From the NCBI RefSeq assembly GCF_003050785.1, contig NZ_QAOH01000006.1, forward strand, positions 62,001-126,000: 64,000 nt of DNA. Reading direction: 5' to 3'. The stretch comes from Celeribacter persicus. Its GTDB lineage: Bacteria > Pseudomonadota > Alphaproteobacteria > Rhodobacterales > Rhodobacteraceae. A program made the translations under genes and the position numbers. Shown piece after piece: positions 55,997 through 64,000 of this stretch; the stretch's first letter is position 1, and each line of letters opens with the position of its first letter. The notes beneath the pieces were generated by a model. That model saw nothing but the letters and a program-made list of their open reading frames with translations. It was not told the DNA's origin and did no database searches.

Positions 55997-57445
55997 TTAT
56001 GCCCGCCAGAACCGGATCGTGAAAAGGGCGAAAACCGACATCACCTCAAGCCGCCCGATCAGCATGGCTATGGCCAGTATCCATTTCGCCGGCGTGTTCA
56101 CCGTCTCGAAATTCCCCGCAGGCCCGATGATCTCCCCAAGGCCCGGCCCGACACAGGCCAGCGCCGTCGCAGCCCCCGAGACAGCAGTGATGAAATCGAG
56201 CCCGGTGGCCGCCAGAAGCACCGCCGTGAGGCCCAGCGTCACGATGAAGAACGAAAAGAAAGCCATGACGGAAGACAACACGTCCTCGGTCACCGGATGG
56301 CCCTGATAGCGCGGGGTGAAGACCCCGTTAGGACTGTGGATCTTGCGGATTTGCGCCCGCATCGACGCCCAGAGAAGCTGATAGCGGAAGACCTTGACCG
56401 AACAGGCGGTCGAGCCCGCGCAGCCACCGATCAACCCGATGAAGAAAAACGCCACCGCCGGGAACGCGCCCCAAAGCTGATAATCGGTGGAGGCATAGCC
56501 GGTGCCGGAAATGATTGAGGTGACGTTGAACAGGCCTTCACGGAAGGAATGTTCGAAGTGGTCCTGATTGACGATCAGGCGATAGATCGCAAAGCCGATC
56601 GTCAGGGCGAAAATGATCGCGAGATAGGCGTGGATTTGCGTGTCACGCCACAGCGGCTTGGCGGTGCCTGCCAGCAGTTGCACATAGCGTACGAAGGGCA
56701 GGCTGGCCAAGATCATGAAGAAGGAGGAGACATATTCCGCCGGCCCCTGGAAGGCCCCGAACGACGCATCTCGGGTGGAGAACCCGCCGGTGGAAAGTGT
56801 CGTCAAAGCATGGTTCAGCGCATCGAAAACATTCATGCCCACAAGAATATAGCCGAGAAAACAGGCAATCGTCAGGGCGATGTAGATCACCGAGATGCGT
56901 GCGGCAATCTCCCCCGCGCGTGGCAACACCTTGCCATCCGTATCAAAGGCCTCGGAACGGAACACCTGCATGCCGCCGACCTTGAGTTCCGGCAGGAACA
57001 CCATGGCGACAACAATGATCCCCACGCCGCCGAACCATTGCAACATCGAGCGCCACAACAAAATGCCCGCGGGCAGATCGTCGAGACCGGAGAAGACGGT
57101 GGAGCCGGTGGTGGTCATGCCCGACATGGATTCGAAAAACGCATCCGTCAGGCTCGCCTCCGTCGCACCGAGCATGAAGGGAATGCCCCCGAACAGCGGC
57201 AGGATGAGCCAGATCAGCGAGGTCAACAGGAACATCTGCCGGATCGACAGCCCCTGTTGCTGACCGTTCTGCGTGGCAAGGGCAAGCGTCACACCGGCAA
57301 CGAAGGTGATCACCCCGGCCCGAAAGAACACGTGCCACTCGCCCGACCCCGTGGCGAGATCCATCGCCATAGGAATCGCCATCGTCAGGCCGAGGAGGCC
57401 GACGAGCGTTCCGATCACATATCCGACTGGGCGTAAATCCGTCAT
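55997..57445 (-). CDS. trkH: TrkH family potassium uptake protein
   Basis: TrkH is the membrane pore of Trk potassium uptake. The 482-residue protein has the four pore repeats with selectivity-filter-like sequences: ESMSGMTTTGSTVF, ALTTLSTGGFSTRD, TSIISGTGYASTDY and SGAATALACVGPGLGE. The GGCAGSTACSVKVFRYQLL segment is the family block between repeats. TrkA, the cytoplasmic regulator, is not in the window. It lies 70 bp downstream of folE2. Confidence 0.96.
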   Translation of the reverse strand: MTDLRPVGYVIGTLVGLLGLTMAIPMAMDLATGSGEWHVFFRAGVITFVAGVTLALATQNGQQQGLSIRQMFLLTSLIWLILPLFGGIPFMLGATEASLTDAFFESMSGMTTTGSTVFSGLDDLPAGILLWRSMLQWFGGVGIIVVAMVFLPELKVGGMQVFRSEAFDTDGKVLPRAGEIAARISVIYIALTIACFLGYILVGMNVFDALNHALTTLSTGGFSTRDASFGAFQGPAEYVSSFFMILASLPFVRYVQLLAGTAKPLWRDTQIHAYLAIIFALTIGFAIYRLIVNQDHFEHSFREGLFNVTSIISGTGYASTDYQLWGAFPAVAFFFIGLIGGCAGSTACSVKVFRYQLLWASMRAQIRKIHSPNGVFTPRYQGHPVTEDVLSSVMAFFSFFIVTLGLTAVLLAATGLDFITAVSGAATALACVGPGLGEIIGPAGNFETVNTPAKWILAIAMLIGRLEVMSVFALFTIRFWRA

Positions 57446-57515
57446 GGCGCCAAGGCTTGGCCGGGCTTCGCGGACAAGTCAAGCGCGCCTTCGGGGCAGC
57501 GGCGTCGCAGGCGGC

Positions 57516-58631
57516 TCAACCGACGTGAAACAAGGTCGAAAACAGTTTCGGATCGAGGCTCTGCGCGGCGAAGGTTTCGCCTTCGGTCAACACCGATACC
57601 GCATCGTGAGAATGCAGGCTTTCCTGATGCGAGGCGATGACACGGAAATCGCCGATGCGGCGGTCGTTTTCCAGCACTTCGGAGAAAAGCCGCGCCGCAT
57701 CCTCGACGAAAATCGGATTGGCGGCATTGAGTTCCGCAAAGGCCTGTTCGTCCTCGCGCTTCACCATCACCTGCGTTTCGGTCGGGATGGCGGTCCGGCA
57801 GAGATCAATCAGGTCCTCGAACCAGAGCGTGTCCGGCTGGTTCTTCACCTCGACCGAAACCCGCGCCACGGAGCGTTGCGAATGTGGCGTGGCAAGCTGA
57901 TGCCGGGTGCGGCGGGCATGTTCGGAAAGTTCAAGAGAACAGGGGCAAGTAGAGCTGTAAACATAGTCCAGATGCATGATTTCCGTCATTTTACCGCCCT
58001 GCTCCACAAGCTCCAGCGCGATGTCGTAATACTGGTACCCCTCAAGCCCGGAACGCAGGGAGCGGCGTTTGACCGGAAAGGAAAACCGCATCTGGATACG
58101 GGCATCGAAACTTTCGAGGTCGCTTTGATAATCCCGAAGCGCCGCCTCGATCACCTCGAAGGAAAAGCTCCGCTCCGCGTGTTTGTAGAAAGAGCGCATG
58201 ATGCGGGACATGTTGATGCCCTTTTTCTCCGCCTCCAAAGACACGGTGCCGGTGACGGAGGTTTCAAGCGTCAGATCACCCGCACCGTTCAAACTGTCAC
58301 GGGTCTTGAACCGGATCGGCAGACGGAAATTCGAGATGCCAACATGCTGAATCTGCCGTTTCGCCCCCTTGATCAGACTCTCCGGACCGTTTTGCAGATC
58401 CGGCAGACCTTGTTTATAGGCCTCCGAGACCTCGAAATCCTCCGGGTACGCCCGACGCAGTGCCGGGTAATTGGCGAAATCGTCCGCTTCGGGCAAGAGC
58501 CGCGCGATGGCCGGATCAAGCTCGGCCACTTCCGTGGGCGTCGCACTCTTGGCCCAGTCGCGTAGGGTGGCGAGAGCGGCCTCGGCGGCCGCTCTGTCAT
58601 TTTTCTCAAGATCGCTCGTCTGGATGTTCAT
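57516..58631 (-). CDS. folE2: GTP cyclohydrolase FolE2 (type IB)
   Basis: FolE2 makes dihydroneopterin triphosphate, the entry of folate synthesis, and replaces zinc-dependent FolE. The 371-residue protein has the COG1469 blocks: HVGISNFRLPIRFKTRD, SLEAEKKGINMSRIMRSFYKHAE, LDYVYSSTCPCSLELSEHAR (metal cysteine) and HSQRSVARVSVEV. With folB and folP at 44-46 kb, much of the folate pathway is in this window. In some bacteria folE2 is derepressed under zinc starvation; a possible operator lies in the promoter. Confidence 0.96.
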   Translation of the reverse strand: MNIQTSDLEKNDRAAAEAALATLRDWAKSATPTEVAELDPAIARLLPEADDFANYPALRRAYPEDFEVSEAYKQGLPDLQNGPESLIKGAKRQIQHVGISNFRLPIRFKTRDSLNGAGDLTLETSVTGTVSLEAEKKGINMSRIMRSFYKHAERSFSFEVIEAALRDYQSDLESFDARIQMRFSFPVKRRSLRSGLEGYQYYDIALELVEQGGKMTEIMHLDYVYSSTCPCSLELSEHARRTRHQLATPHSQRSVARVSVEVKNQPDTLWFEDLIDLCRTAIPTETQVMVKREDEQAFAELNAANPIFVEDAARLFSEVLENDRRIGDFRVIASHQESLHSHDAVSVLTEGETFAAQSLDPKLFSTLFHVG

Positions 58632-58651
58632 CGCAAATCCCCTTTGGCCCT

Positions 58652-58680
58652 CATATAGGAGGTTCTGAACTATTTACCAA
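58652..58680 (-). promoter_or_regulatory. Candidate folE2 promoter with a small inverted repeat in the spacer
   Basis: On the minus strand TTGGTA and TATATG are 17 bp apart, about 20 bp upstream of folE2. GTTC-A-GAAC lies in the spacer and may be an operator. Confidence 0.45.
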
Positions 58681-58703
58681 TACGAAGGAGATTTGCCTCT
58701 GGA

Positions 58704-59888
58704 TCAAACGGCGTCGAGCGCGTGCAGAATGTCCGCGATGATGTCATCCGTATCCTCAAGCCCCATCGACAACCGCACCAGACCGTCCGTGAGACCAAGC
58801 TCCGGGCGTTTCTCCACCGGCACGTTCTTGTGCGTCGTGGTGCAAGGATGAGTCGCGATGGATTTGGCATCGGCGAAATTGTTCGAGAGCGTAAACACCT
58901 CAAGCGCGTTGAGAAATTTGAATGCCGCCTCCTTACCACCCTTGAGATCGACGGTGATCACGGTGCCCGAGGCCTCGGATTGGGACTTCGCGAGATCGTA
59001 TTGCGGGTGTGATTTGTAGGACGGGTAGCGCACAGAAGCGAGCGCCGGGTGCCCGTCGAGCACCTCGCAAAGCCTCATCGCCGTCGCTGCCTGTTGCCGC
59101 ACACGCAGGTCGAGCGTGTCGAGGGATTTGAGTTGAATCCAGGCGTTGAACGGTGAAATCGCGCCGCCGGTGTGCTTGATATACATTTCCACGGGCCCCC
59201 GGATCAGGTCCTTGTCGCCCGCGATGATGCCGCCGAGACAGCGCCCCTGCCCGTCCACATGCTTCGTTGTGGAATAGATGATCAGGTCCGCACCACATTC
59301 CTTGGCGTAGGAGAAGATCGGCGTGCACATGGCGTTGTCCACCACCACGAGCGCGCCGACCGCATGAGCCAGCTCAGAGACCGCCCTGAGGTCGATCACC
59401 TCCAGCGTCGGGTTGGAAATGCTCTCGCAGAACACCGCCTTGGTGTCGGGCCGGATCGCGGCTTTCCATTCATCAAGGTTCGTGCCATCGACCAGCGTCG
59501 TCTCCACCCCGAATTTCGGCAGCACTTCGGTGACGATATAGAGGCAGGAGCCGAACAAGGCCTTCGAGGACACCAAATGATCGCCCGCCTTCAAGATCGA
59601 CATCAGCGCACCTGCAACGGCAGCCATGCCGGAAGCGGTCGCAAAGGCGTCCTCGCAACCCTCGATCGCGGCCATCCGGTCCTCGAACATACGCGTCGTA
59701 GGATTGCCGTAACGGGCATAGATGAACTCATCCTCACCCTGATCGACAAAGCGCGCTTCCGCCGCCTCGGCCGTGTCGTAGACAAAGCCCTGCGTCAGAA
59801 ACAACGCCTCGGACACCTCGCCATATTGCGAGCGGCGTACACCGTCATGGATGAGTTTCGTACGGGTTTTCCAGTCTTTTCTGGTCAT
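58704..59888 (-). CDS. metZ: O-succinylhomoserine sulfhydrylase
   Basis: MetZ forms homocysteine from O-succinylhomoserine and sulfide with PLP. The 394-residue protein has EFIYARYGNPTTRMFEDRMAAIEG, ATASGMAAVAGALMSIL, VVVDNAMCTPIFSYAKECGADLIIYSTTKHVDGQGR (K209 binds PLP) and a C-terminal GLTDGLVRLSMGLED. This places it in the Cys/Met metabolism family, MetZ branch. It is preceded by a SAM-II riboswitch, so expression should fall when S-adenosylmethionine is abundant. Confidence 0.94.
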   Translation of the reverse strand: MTRKDWKTRTKLIHDGVRRSQYGEVSEALFLTQGFVYDTAEAAEARFVDQGEDEFIYARYGNPTTRMFEDRMAAIEGCEDAFATASGMAAVAGALMSILKAGDHLVSSKALFGSCLYIVTEVLPKFGVETTLVDGTNLDEWKAAIRPDTKAVFCESISNPTLEVIDLRAVSELAHAVGALVVVDNAMCTPIFSYAKECGADLIIYSTTKHVDGQGRCLGGIIAGDKDLIRGPVEMYIKHTGGAISPFNAWIQLKSLDTLDLRVRQQAATAMRLCEVLDGHPALASVRYPSYKSHPQYDLAKSQSEASGTVITVDLKGGKEAAFKFLNALEVFTLSNNFADAKSIATHPCTTTHKNVPVEKRPELGLTDGLVRLSMGLEDTDDIIADILHALDAV

Positions 59889-59972
59889 GTGATCCCTTTC
59901 GCCATTCCTAATCCCCATTCGATCAAGGGCTGGGGCACGGCAGGTTCTGACCAACCTGGTGTCTCGTCCTGA

Positions 59973-60026
59973 CCTCTTTAGCGGTATGTTTATCGTGGCC
60001 CGCAATCCGGAGAACAAATCGCCACA
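59973..60026 (-). ncRNA. SAM-II (metA-type, SAM_alpha) riboswitch controlling metZ
   Basis: The minus strand from 60026 reads TGTGGC GATTTG, then a short loop with GGATTGCG, then GCCACG ATAAACAT and CCGCTAAAGAGG. The outer 6-bp helix TGTGGC / GCCACG and the conserved strings GATTTG, TTGC, TAAACA and GCTAAA are those of the SAM-II aptamer, known upstream of met genes in alphaproteobacteria. It ends about 85 bp before the metZ start. A -35/-10 pair lies immediately upstream. The pseudoknot pairing was not modelled. Confidence 0.88.
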
Positions 60027-60034
60027 TGGCCCGT

Positions 60035-60063
60035 GGCGTACAAATCCTGCGACATTCTGTCAA
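60035..60063 (-). promoter_or_regulatory. Promoter of the SAM-II riboswitch and metZ
   Basis: A perfect TTGACA -35 (minus strand, 60063-60058) is followed after 17 bp by TACGCC. The expected transcription start lies just before the riboswitch. The -10 is weak. Confidence 0.6.
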
Positions 60064-60164
60064 CAGCCCCCGCCCCCGTTAACAAAGATTCACCGCGCTG
60101 TCGCAGCATCGTGACAATCCCCACGCATCTTCGCGCGCGAGCAGTACCATCAGAGGCGGGTGCC

Positions 60165-61082
60165 ATGCCCCTTTTGAAGATCAACGCCGACGGCCCCTTT
60201 CTGCCGCCCGAGACCCGTGTGCGCCTGCGTCACGCGCTCGACGCCACGCCCAAGGGCGCGCCCGTGGTGATCTGTCTCCATGGCTACAAGTTTTCACCCC
60301 GTGCCCCGGCGCATGATCCGCACGATCATATCCTCGCCCTCGATCCCGGTCTCAGTTCGCGCAAGGTGCTGAGCTGGCCGCGCGCCCTCGGCTTCGGCAC
60401 CGGAACGGCGCAGGAGGGCCTTTGCATCGCGCTCGGCTGGGAAGCGCGCGGCACGATCTGGCAGGCCTTCGACATGGCCCGCCAGACCGGGGAGGCGCTG
60501 GCCCGGTTGATCTGGAAAATGGACCGGCCCGTGCAACTGATCGGCCATTCCCTCGGCGCGCGGGTGATCCTTTCGGCCCTGCCCCGCCTGCCTGCCGGTG
60601 CGGTGCGGCGCGCGATCCTTCTGGCCGGGGCGGAATTCCGCTCCGCCGCGCTCCATGCCCTCGACAGCGAGGCCGGACGCGCGACGGAAATTCTCAACGT
60701 CACCTCGCGGGAAAACCGGTTCTACGACCTGATGTTCGAGATGGCCCTGCCCGCCGAACACGGGGCCTCGCGTGCGCTTGGAGCGGGGCTTGGCGAAGTG
60801 CGGCGCAACTGGTGCGATCTCGCAATTGACGATTCGATGGCGCGGGCGGCGCTCGCCGGGCTCGGCTACCCGATCCCCGCCCCCGACCGACGTGTCTGCC
60901 ACTGGTCTCCTTACCTGCGCGAAGGGCTCTTCGATCTCTACCGCGTCGTCCTGCGCACGCCCGAGCGCCTGCCACTGGCCCTGTTGCAGGACAGCGTGCA
61001 GCCGATCCCGCCCAGATCACGGTGGCGTGCGCAAGAATCTGTCGGTTCTCCCTTGTCCTTTTCGCGCAAAGCGTCATCCTGA
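60165..61082 (+). CDS. Alpha/beta hydrolase
   Basis: The 305-residue protein has an alpha/beta hydrolase pattern with VVICLHGYKFSP (oxyanion region) and the nucleophile elbow LIGHSLGARVIL. CHWSPYLREGLFDLYR lies near the C-terminus, where the catalytic histidine is expected. No signal peptide is visible. I choose ATG 60165, since a longer reading would run over the metZ promoter. It resembles serine hydrolases of unknown substrate. A GST gene and another hydrolase follow, suggesting a small detoxification or metabolic operon. Confidence 0.82.
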   Translation: MPLLKINADGPFLPPETRVRLRHALDATPKGAPVVICLHGYKFSPRAPAHDPHDHILALDPGLSSRKVLSWPRALGFGTGTAQEGLCIALGWEARGTIWQAFDMARQTGEALARLIWKMDRPVQLIGHSLGARVILSALPRLPAGAVRRAILLAGAEFRSAALHALDSEAGRATEILNVTSRENRFYDLMFEMALPAEHGASRALGAGLGEVRRNWCDLAIDDSMARAALAGLGYPIPAPDRRVCHWSPYLREGLFDLYRVVLRTPERLPLALLQDSVQPIPPRSRWRAQESVGSPLSFSRKASS

Positions 61083-61123
61083 CGCGCATCCAACATCCGG
61101 ATGACTGCACGGGCCTTAGACAA

Positions 61124-61852
61124 ATGATCGACACCCCCATCACGCTTTACTACTGGCCAACACCGAACGGCTGGAAAATCTCCATCGCGCTCGAAGAGAT
61201 GGATCTGCCCTATGAGGTGAAACTCGTGAACATCGGCAAGGGCGAACAATTCGACCCCGAGTTTCTCAAGATTTCCCCGAACAACCGCATGCCCGCCATT
61301 GTCGACCCGGAAGGCCCCGGCGGGCGACCGATCTCGATTTTCGAAAGCGGGGCGATCCTGCAATATCTCGCGCGCAAATCCGACAAGTTCTACGGCGGCG
61401 GCGAACGCGACCGGACCACGGTGGATCAATGGCTGATGTGGCAGATGGGCGGTCTTGGCCCGATGGCCGGTCAGGCGCATCACTTCCTGAGCTATGCGCC
61501 CAACATGGAGCCGCCGAACGATCTGCCCTATGCCAAGAACCGCTATCGCAATGAGGTCGCGCGGCTCTACGGCGTCCTCGACCGGCGGCTGGCCGAGGAG
61601 GAATTCGTTGCGGGCGATTTCTATTCCATTGCCGACATGGCGATCTGGCCCTGGGCCTCTCTGTGGGAGAAACAGGAACAGACGCTGGACGACAAGCCAC
61701 ATCTCAAACGCTGGATCGCACGAATCGCCTCGCGCCCGGGCGTTCAGCGTGGCCGCGCTCTCGCCGCCGAGAAGCGCAGCAATGTGGCCGATGACAAGGA
61801 TGCACAAAAAGTGCTCTTCGGTCAGGGGGCAAAACAAGGGCCAAAAGCGTGA
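61124..61852 (+). CDS. Glutathione S-transferase family protein (YfcG/Ure2-like)
   Basis: The 242-residue protein has an N-terminal thioredoxin-like domain: ITLYYWPTPNGWKISIALEEMDLPYEVKLVNI, then FLKISPNNRMPAIVDPEG and ISIFESGAILQYLARKS, the glutathione-binding ES motif. A C-terminal helical domain has FYSIADMAIWPWASLWEKQ. The NGWK in place of a catalytic Cys and the SPNNRMPAI block fit the YfcG/Ure2-like group, which often has disulfide-bond reductase activity. Its stop overlaps the next start by 4 bp (GTGA). Confidence 0.92.
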   Translation: MIDTPITLYYWPTPNGWKISIALEEMDLPYEVKLVNIGKGEQFDPEFLKISPNNRMPAIVDPEGPGGRPISIFESGAILQYLARKSDKFYGGGERDRTTVDQWLMWQMGGLGPMAGQAHHFLSYAPNMEPPNDLPYAKNRYRNEVARLYGVLDRRLAEEEFVAGDFYSIADMAIWPWASLWEKQEQTLDDKPHLKRWIARIASRPGVQRGRALAAEKRSNVADDKDAQKVLFGQGAKQGPKA

Positions 61853-62970
61853 TCCTGACCCGGCGGGACATGGTTCTGGGCGTGGGGGCACTGGCGCTGA
61901 GCGGCTGCTCGGTGCCGCAAATGACCATCCCGCCGGATATATCGGATATCCCCGTCGCCCGGCGCCGGGACCTTCTGGTCGTGACCAACCGGCGGGTGTC
62001 CGCCGCACAAGGCCTCGAATTCGACAGCCTGCGCTCCGACCGGATGTTTTATTGCGACTACGGGATTTCCGTGCCGCCGGATCGCAAACCGGGCGAGTTT
62101 TCCTTTCCACGCAGCACGCTCGATCCCGACCGCCAGTTCTTCGTCACCCAAAGCACGCATTTCCCGGACGAACGCGGGTTCCTCAACCGGCTGAACGCAC
62201 GCCTGCGCACCCTGCCGAAAGGCGAACGCAACGTCGTGCTCTTCGTGCATGGCTATAACGTTTCCTACCCCGGCGCGGTGTTTCGGGCGGCGCAGATCGC
62301 CACGGATTTCGACCTCGGGCAACCGATGGTGCTATTCTCATGGCCCTCTGCCGGGCGGCTGTCGCGCTATGCTTATGACCGCGATTCCGTCCTCTACGCC
62401 CGAACGGCACTGGCCGAGACCCTGCGGATGCTGTGCAAAAGCCACGCCGAGAACATCATGGTGCTGGCACATTCCATGGGCGGACTTCTGGCGATGGAGG
62501 CGCTCAAGCGGCTGGCCTTGCAAGGCGACCGCAGGACGCTGTCCAGGCTGATCGGCGTGGCTCTGGTTCAGCCCGACATTGACGTCGATCTGTTCCGGCG
62601 ACAGGTGGTGGATTTGCGGCCTTACGATGTGGATCTGGCGGTCTTCGCCTCCCGTCGCGACCGGGCGCTCAAGATTTCCGCCGTGCTCACCGGCGGGCAT
62701 CCACGTGTGGGCGAGGCGGAAAATATCGAGGATCTGCGTCGTCTCGGCGTGGTGGTCATCGACACCTCCGGCGCACCTATGGGCGATCCTCTGGGGCATG
62801 CCGCCCTGATGCGCTCCCCTGCGCTCCTGTCCATGATTGCCTCGGAAGAGCTGGTGGACCGCATCGTGTCCGGCGCGCCGGGACAGGACATCCTGATCGA
62901 AGGGCTGAGCCTGACCGGCAAGGCAGCGCTGGCCATCGCCTACCTGCCCTATACGATCACCGGAAGCTGA
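61849..62970 (+). CDS. Predicted lipoprotein alpha/beta hydrolase (DUF900 type)
   Basis: The 373-residue protein starts at GTG 61849, overlapping the GST stop. It has an N-terminal export signal with twin arginines (TRRDMVLGVGALALSGCS) and a lipobox-like LSGC, so it is likely lipid-anchored. The DUF900 hydrolase block follows: NVVLFVHGYNVSYPGAVFRAAQIATDF, LFSWPSAGRLSRYAYDRDSVLYAR and MVLAHSMGGLLAMEAL (nucleophile serine). It continues LIGVALVQPDIDVDLFRRQ. Substrate unknown; it may act on envelope esters. Confidence 0.88.
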   Translation: MILTRRDMVLGVGALALSGCSVPQMTIPPDISDIPVARRRDLLVVTNRRVSAAQGLEFDSLRSDRMFYCDYGISVPPDRKPGEFSFPRSTLDPDRQFFVTQSTHFPDERGFLNRLNARLRTLPKGERNVVLFVHGYNVSYPGAVFRAAQIATDFDLGQPMVLFSWPSAGRLSRYAYDRDSVLYARTALAETLRMLCKSHAENIMVLAHSMGGLLAMEALKRLALQGDRRTLSRLIGVALVQPDIDVDLFRRQVVDLRPYDVDLAVFASRRDRALKISAVLTGGHPRVGEAENIEDLRRLGVVVIDTSGAPMGDPLGHAALMRSPALLSMIASEELVDRIVSGAPGQDILIEGLSLTGKAALAIAYLPYTITGS

Positions 62971-62986
62971 CCCCGAAAGCGGAGGC

Positions 62987-63610
62987 TTACTCCGCCGCGT
63001 CCTTATCGGCCTCTTCGGTCGAATGCCGCGCCATCAGCCCGGACTGGCTCATGAAGAAGGCGAGCATGGCAATGGGCAGGCCGAACGTCTTGAACTTGAC
63101 CCATGTGTCGGTGGTCATCGTCCTCCAAATCGCCTCATTGGCGAGCGCGAGTCCGAAGAAGAACAGCATCATGCGAAATTCGAGCTTGCGCCAGCCGTCG
63201 GCATCGAGCGGCATCACCTCGCCCAGAACCAGTGAGAGATAGCTTTTCGAGCGCAAGAGACCGAGACCCAAGATGGCCCCGAACATCAGATAGATCATCG
63301 TCGGCTTCATCTTGAAGAAGCGTTCGTCATTGAGCCAGATCGTCAACCCGCCAAAGACGACAACCAGCACCAGCGTCATGATCTGCATCGCCGACAGCTT
63401 GCCGGTGAGCCGCCAGAGCACAAGCGTCGAGAGCGCCAGAAGCGGGATGAACACCGCCGTCATGACGATGAAACCGGAATATTCCGAGCCCGCGATCAGG
63501 AAGGTATGATCGCGCAGCGCGATATAGCCCGCGAAAAACGCGAGGATCGGACCCATTTCCAGCGTCGGTTTGATCCAGGGTTTCATCTGTTTCTCAGGTT
63601 GCTCTGACAT
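62987..63610 (-). CDS. yciB: YciB-like inner membrane-spanning (intracellular septation) protein
   Basis: The 207-residue protein has about five helices and the YciB pattern: KPTLEMGPILAFFAGYIAL, TVLWRLTGKLSAMQIMTLVLVVVFGGLTIWLNDERFFKMKPTMIYLMFG and LTEVMPLDADGWRKLEFRMMLFFFGLALANEAIWRTM-like segments. YciB proteins affect septation and envelope integrity. ATG 63610 is used; another in-frame ATG at 63586 is possible. It lies downstream of an EamA gene on the same strand with a 10-bp gap. Confidence 0.9.
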   Translation of the reverse strand: MSEQPEKQMKPWIKPTLEMGPILAFFAGYIALRDHTFLIAGSEYSGFIVMTAVFIPLLALSTLVLWRLTGKLSAMQIMTLVLVVVFGGLTIWLNDERFFKMKPTMIYLMFGAILGLGLLRSKSYLSLVLGEVMPLDADGWRKLEFRMMLFFFGLALANEAIWRTMTTDTWVKFKTFGLPIAMLAFFMSQSGLMARHSTEEADKDAAE

Positions 63611-63620
63611 GCGTTTCCTC

Positions 63621-64000
63621 TTAGCCACCCATCTCAACTATGACCGCGCCGACGGCAATCAAGGCCATGAGGGACAATCTTCTAGGCCCCACCTTTTCGC
63701 CCAGCACGATCCAGCCGATGAGCGCGGCAAATACGGTCGAGGTTTCCCGTAGCACAGCGGCCTCGCCGACATTGTCCAGCCGGGTGGCGAGCATGATACA
63801 GCCGAAAGAGAAATAGGCCACGATGCCGCCGAAGAAGCCTTTGACGGCAAGCGGGGCAAGCGCGGGTTTATATTCCATCTGGCGATAGCGCAGAAAGGCC
63901 ACCACCGGCATCACCAGCCCGTCGAGGAAGAAGAACCACGCGAGGAAGGTAAACGGATCGGCGGTGGCGCGAATACCGTAGGCGTCATAGGTGGTGTAAA
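63621..64000 (-). CDS. EamA/DMT superfamily transporter, 5' end cut off by window
   Basis: The reading frame is open from the window end to a TAA at 63621. It encodes the C-terminal EamA repeat: FTFLAWFFFLDGLVMPVVAF, KGFFGGIVAYFSFGCIMLATRLDNVGEAAVLRETSTVFAALIGWIVLGEKVG and RRLSLMALIAVGAVIVEMGG. The block VLRETSTVFAALIGWIVLGE is typical for these drug/metabolite transporters. The start and the N-terminal half lie outside the window, so substrate and length are unknown. Confidence 0.88.
   Translation of the reverse strand, partial: YTTYDAYGIRATADPFTFLAWFFFLDGLVMPVVAFLRYRQMEYKPALAPLAVKGFFGGIVAYFSFGCIMLATRLDNVGEAAVLRETSTVFAALIGWIVLGEKVGPRRLSLMALIAVGAVIVEMGG

Overview
The window looks like a chromosomal segment of a high-GC alphaproteobacterium of the Rhodobacteraceae (Roseobacter group). 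This rests on the sequence and type of nuoABCD, the glyQ-(small membrane protein)-glyS arrangement, a DUF3422 protein, a two-gene pyridine nucleotide transhydrogenase, FolE2-type GTP cyclohydrolase, malate synthase G, and a SAM-II type riboswitch in front of metZ. I saw no rRNA, tRNA, CRISPR array, phage or transposase genes. Nearly everything is densely packed housekeeping DNA, with a few accessory genes and one small mobile-looking palindromic element.

Layout. 1-3.6 kb: start of the complex I operon (nuoA-nuoB-nuoC-sulfotransferase-nuoD, minus strand, nuoD cut by the window edge). The sulfotransferase lies tightly between nuoC and nuoD. 3.9-5.8 kb: a DegT-type aminotransferase overlapping a phosphoglycolate phosphatase-like gene. 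5.9-10.8 kb: glmU-glmS (UDP-GlcNAc synthesis), an AlkD-like protein and moaA. 10.8-13.2 kb: a polytopic membrane protein and an M20 amidohydrolase. 13.5-19.3 kb: a five-gene oligopeptide-type ABC importer, ended by a strong terminator. 19.5-24 kb: YeeE/YedE transporter, DUF3422 protein, a second M20 amidohydrolase, and a MerR regulator with a carboxymuconolactone decarboxylase-like gene behind a classic MerR promoter with a 19-bp spacer. 24.1-27.2 kb: pntAB. 27-36 kb: small methyltransferase, GNAT, class-I glutamine amidotransferase-like hydrolase, glcB, pepN, a cytochrome c'/b561 pair, and an intradiol dioxygenase-like gene broken by one extra base in a homopolymer.

36.3-42.4 kb: two overlapping Lrp/AsnC regulators, a lower-GC Hint-domain gene, ilvC, a cupin gene interrupted in frame by a 114-bp palindromic element, an EamA transporter and two small envelope proteins, one preceded by a perfect CtrA box. 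42.4-53.2 kb (minus strand): folB-folP-glmM, a SleB-type cell wall hydrolase, ppdK, and the glyQ/glyS operon. 53.4-64 kb: a secreted protease-like protein that lacks catalytic His and Ser, a DUF998-like membrane protein, trkH, folE2, metZ under a SAM-II riboswitch, two alpha/beta hydrolases flanking a glutathione S-transferase, a YciB-like protein, and the C-terminal part of another EamA transporter cut by the window edge.

Together the window holds the three dedicated Glm enzymes for UDP-GlcNAc (glmS, glmM, glmU in two loci), several folate steps (folE2, folB, folP), and carbon and redox genes (glcB, ppdK, pntAB, nuo). The observations most worth a second look are the in-frame palindromic element in the cupin gene, the sulfotransferase inside nuo, the frameshifted dioxygenase, the protease-like protein without its catalytic residues, and the regulatory elements (SAM-II, MerR promoter, CtrA box).
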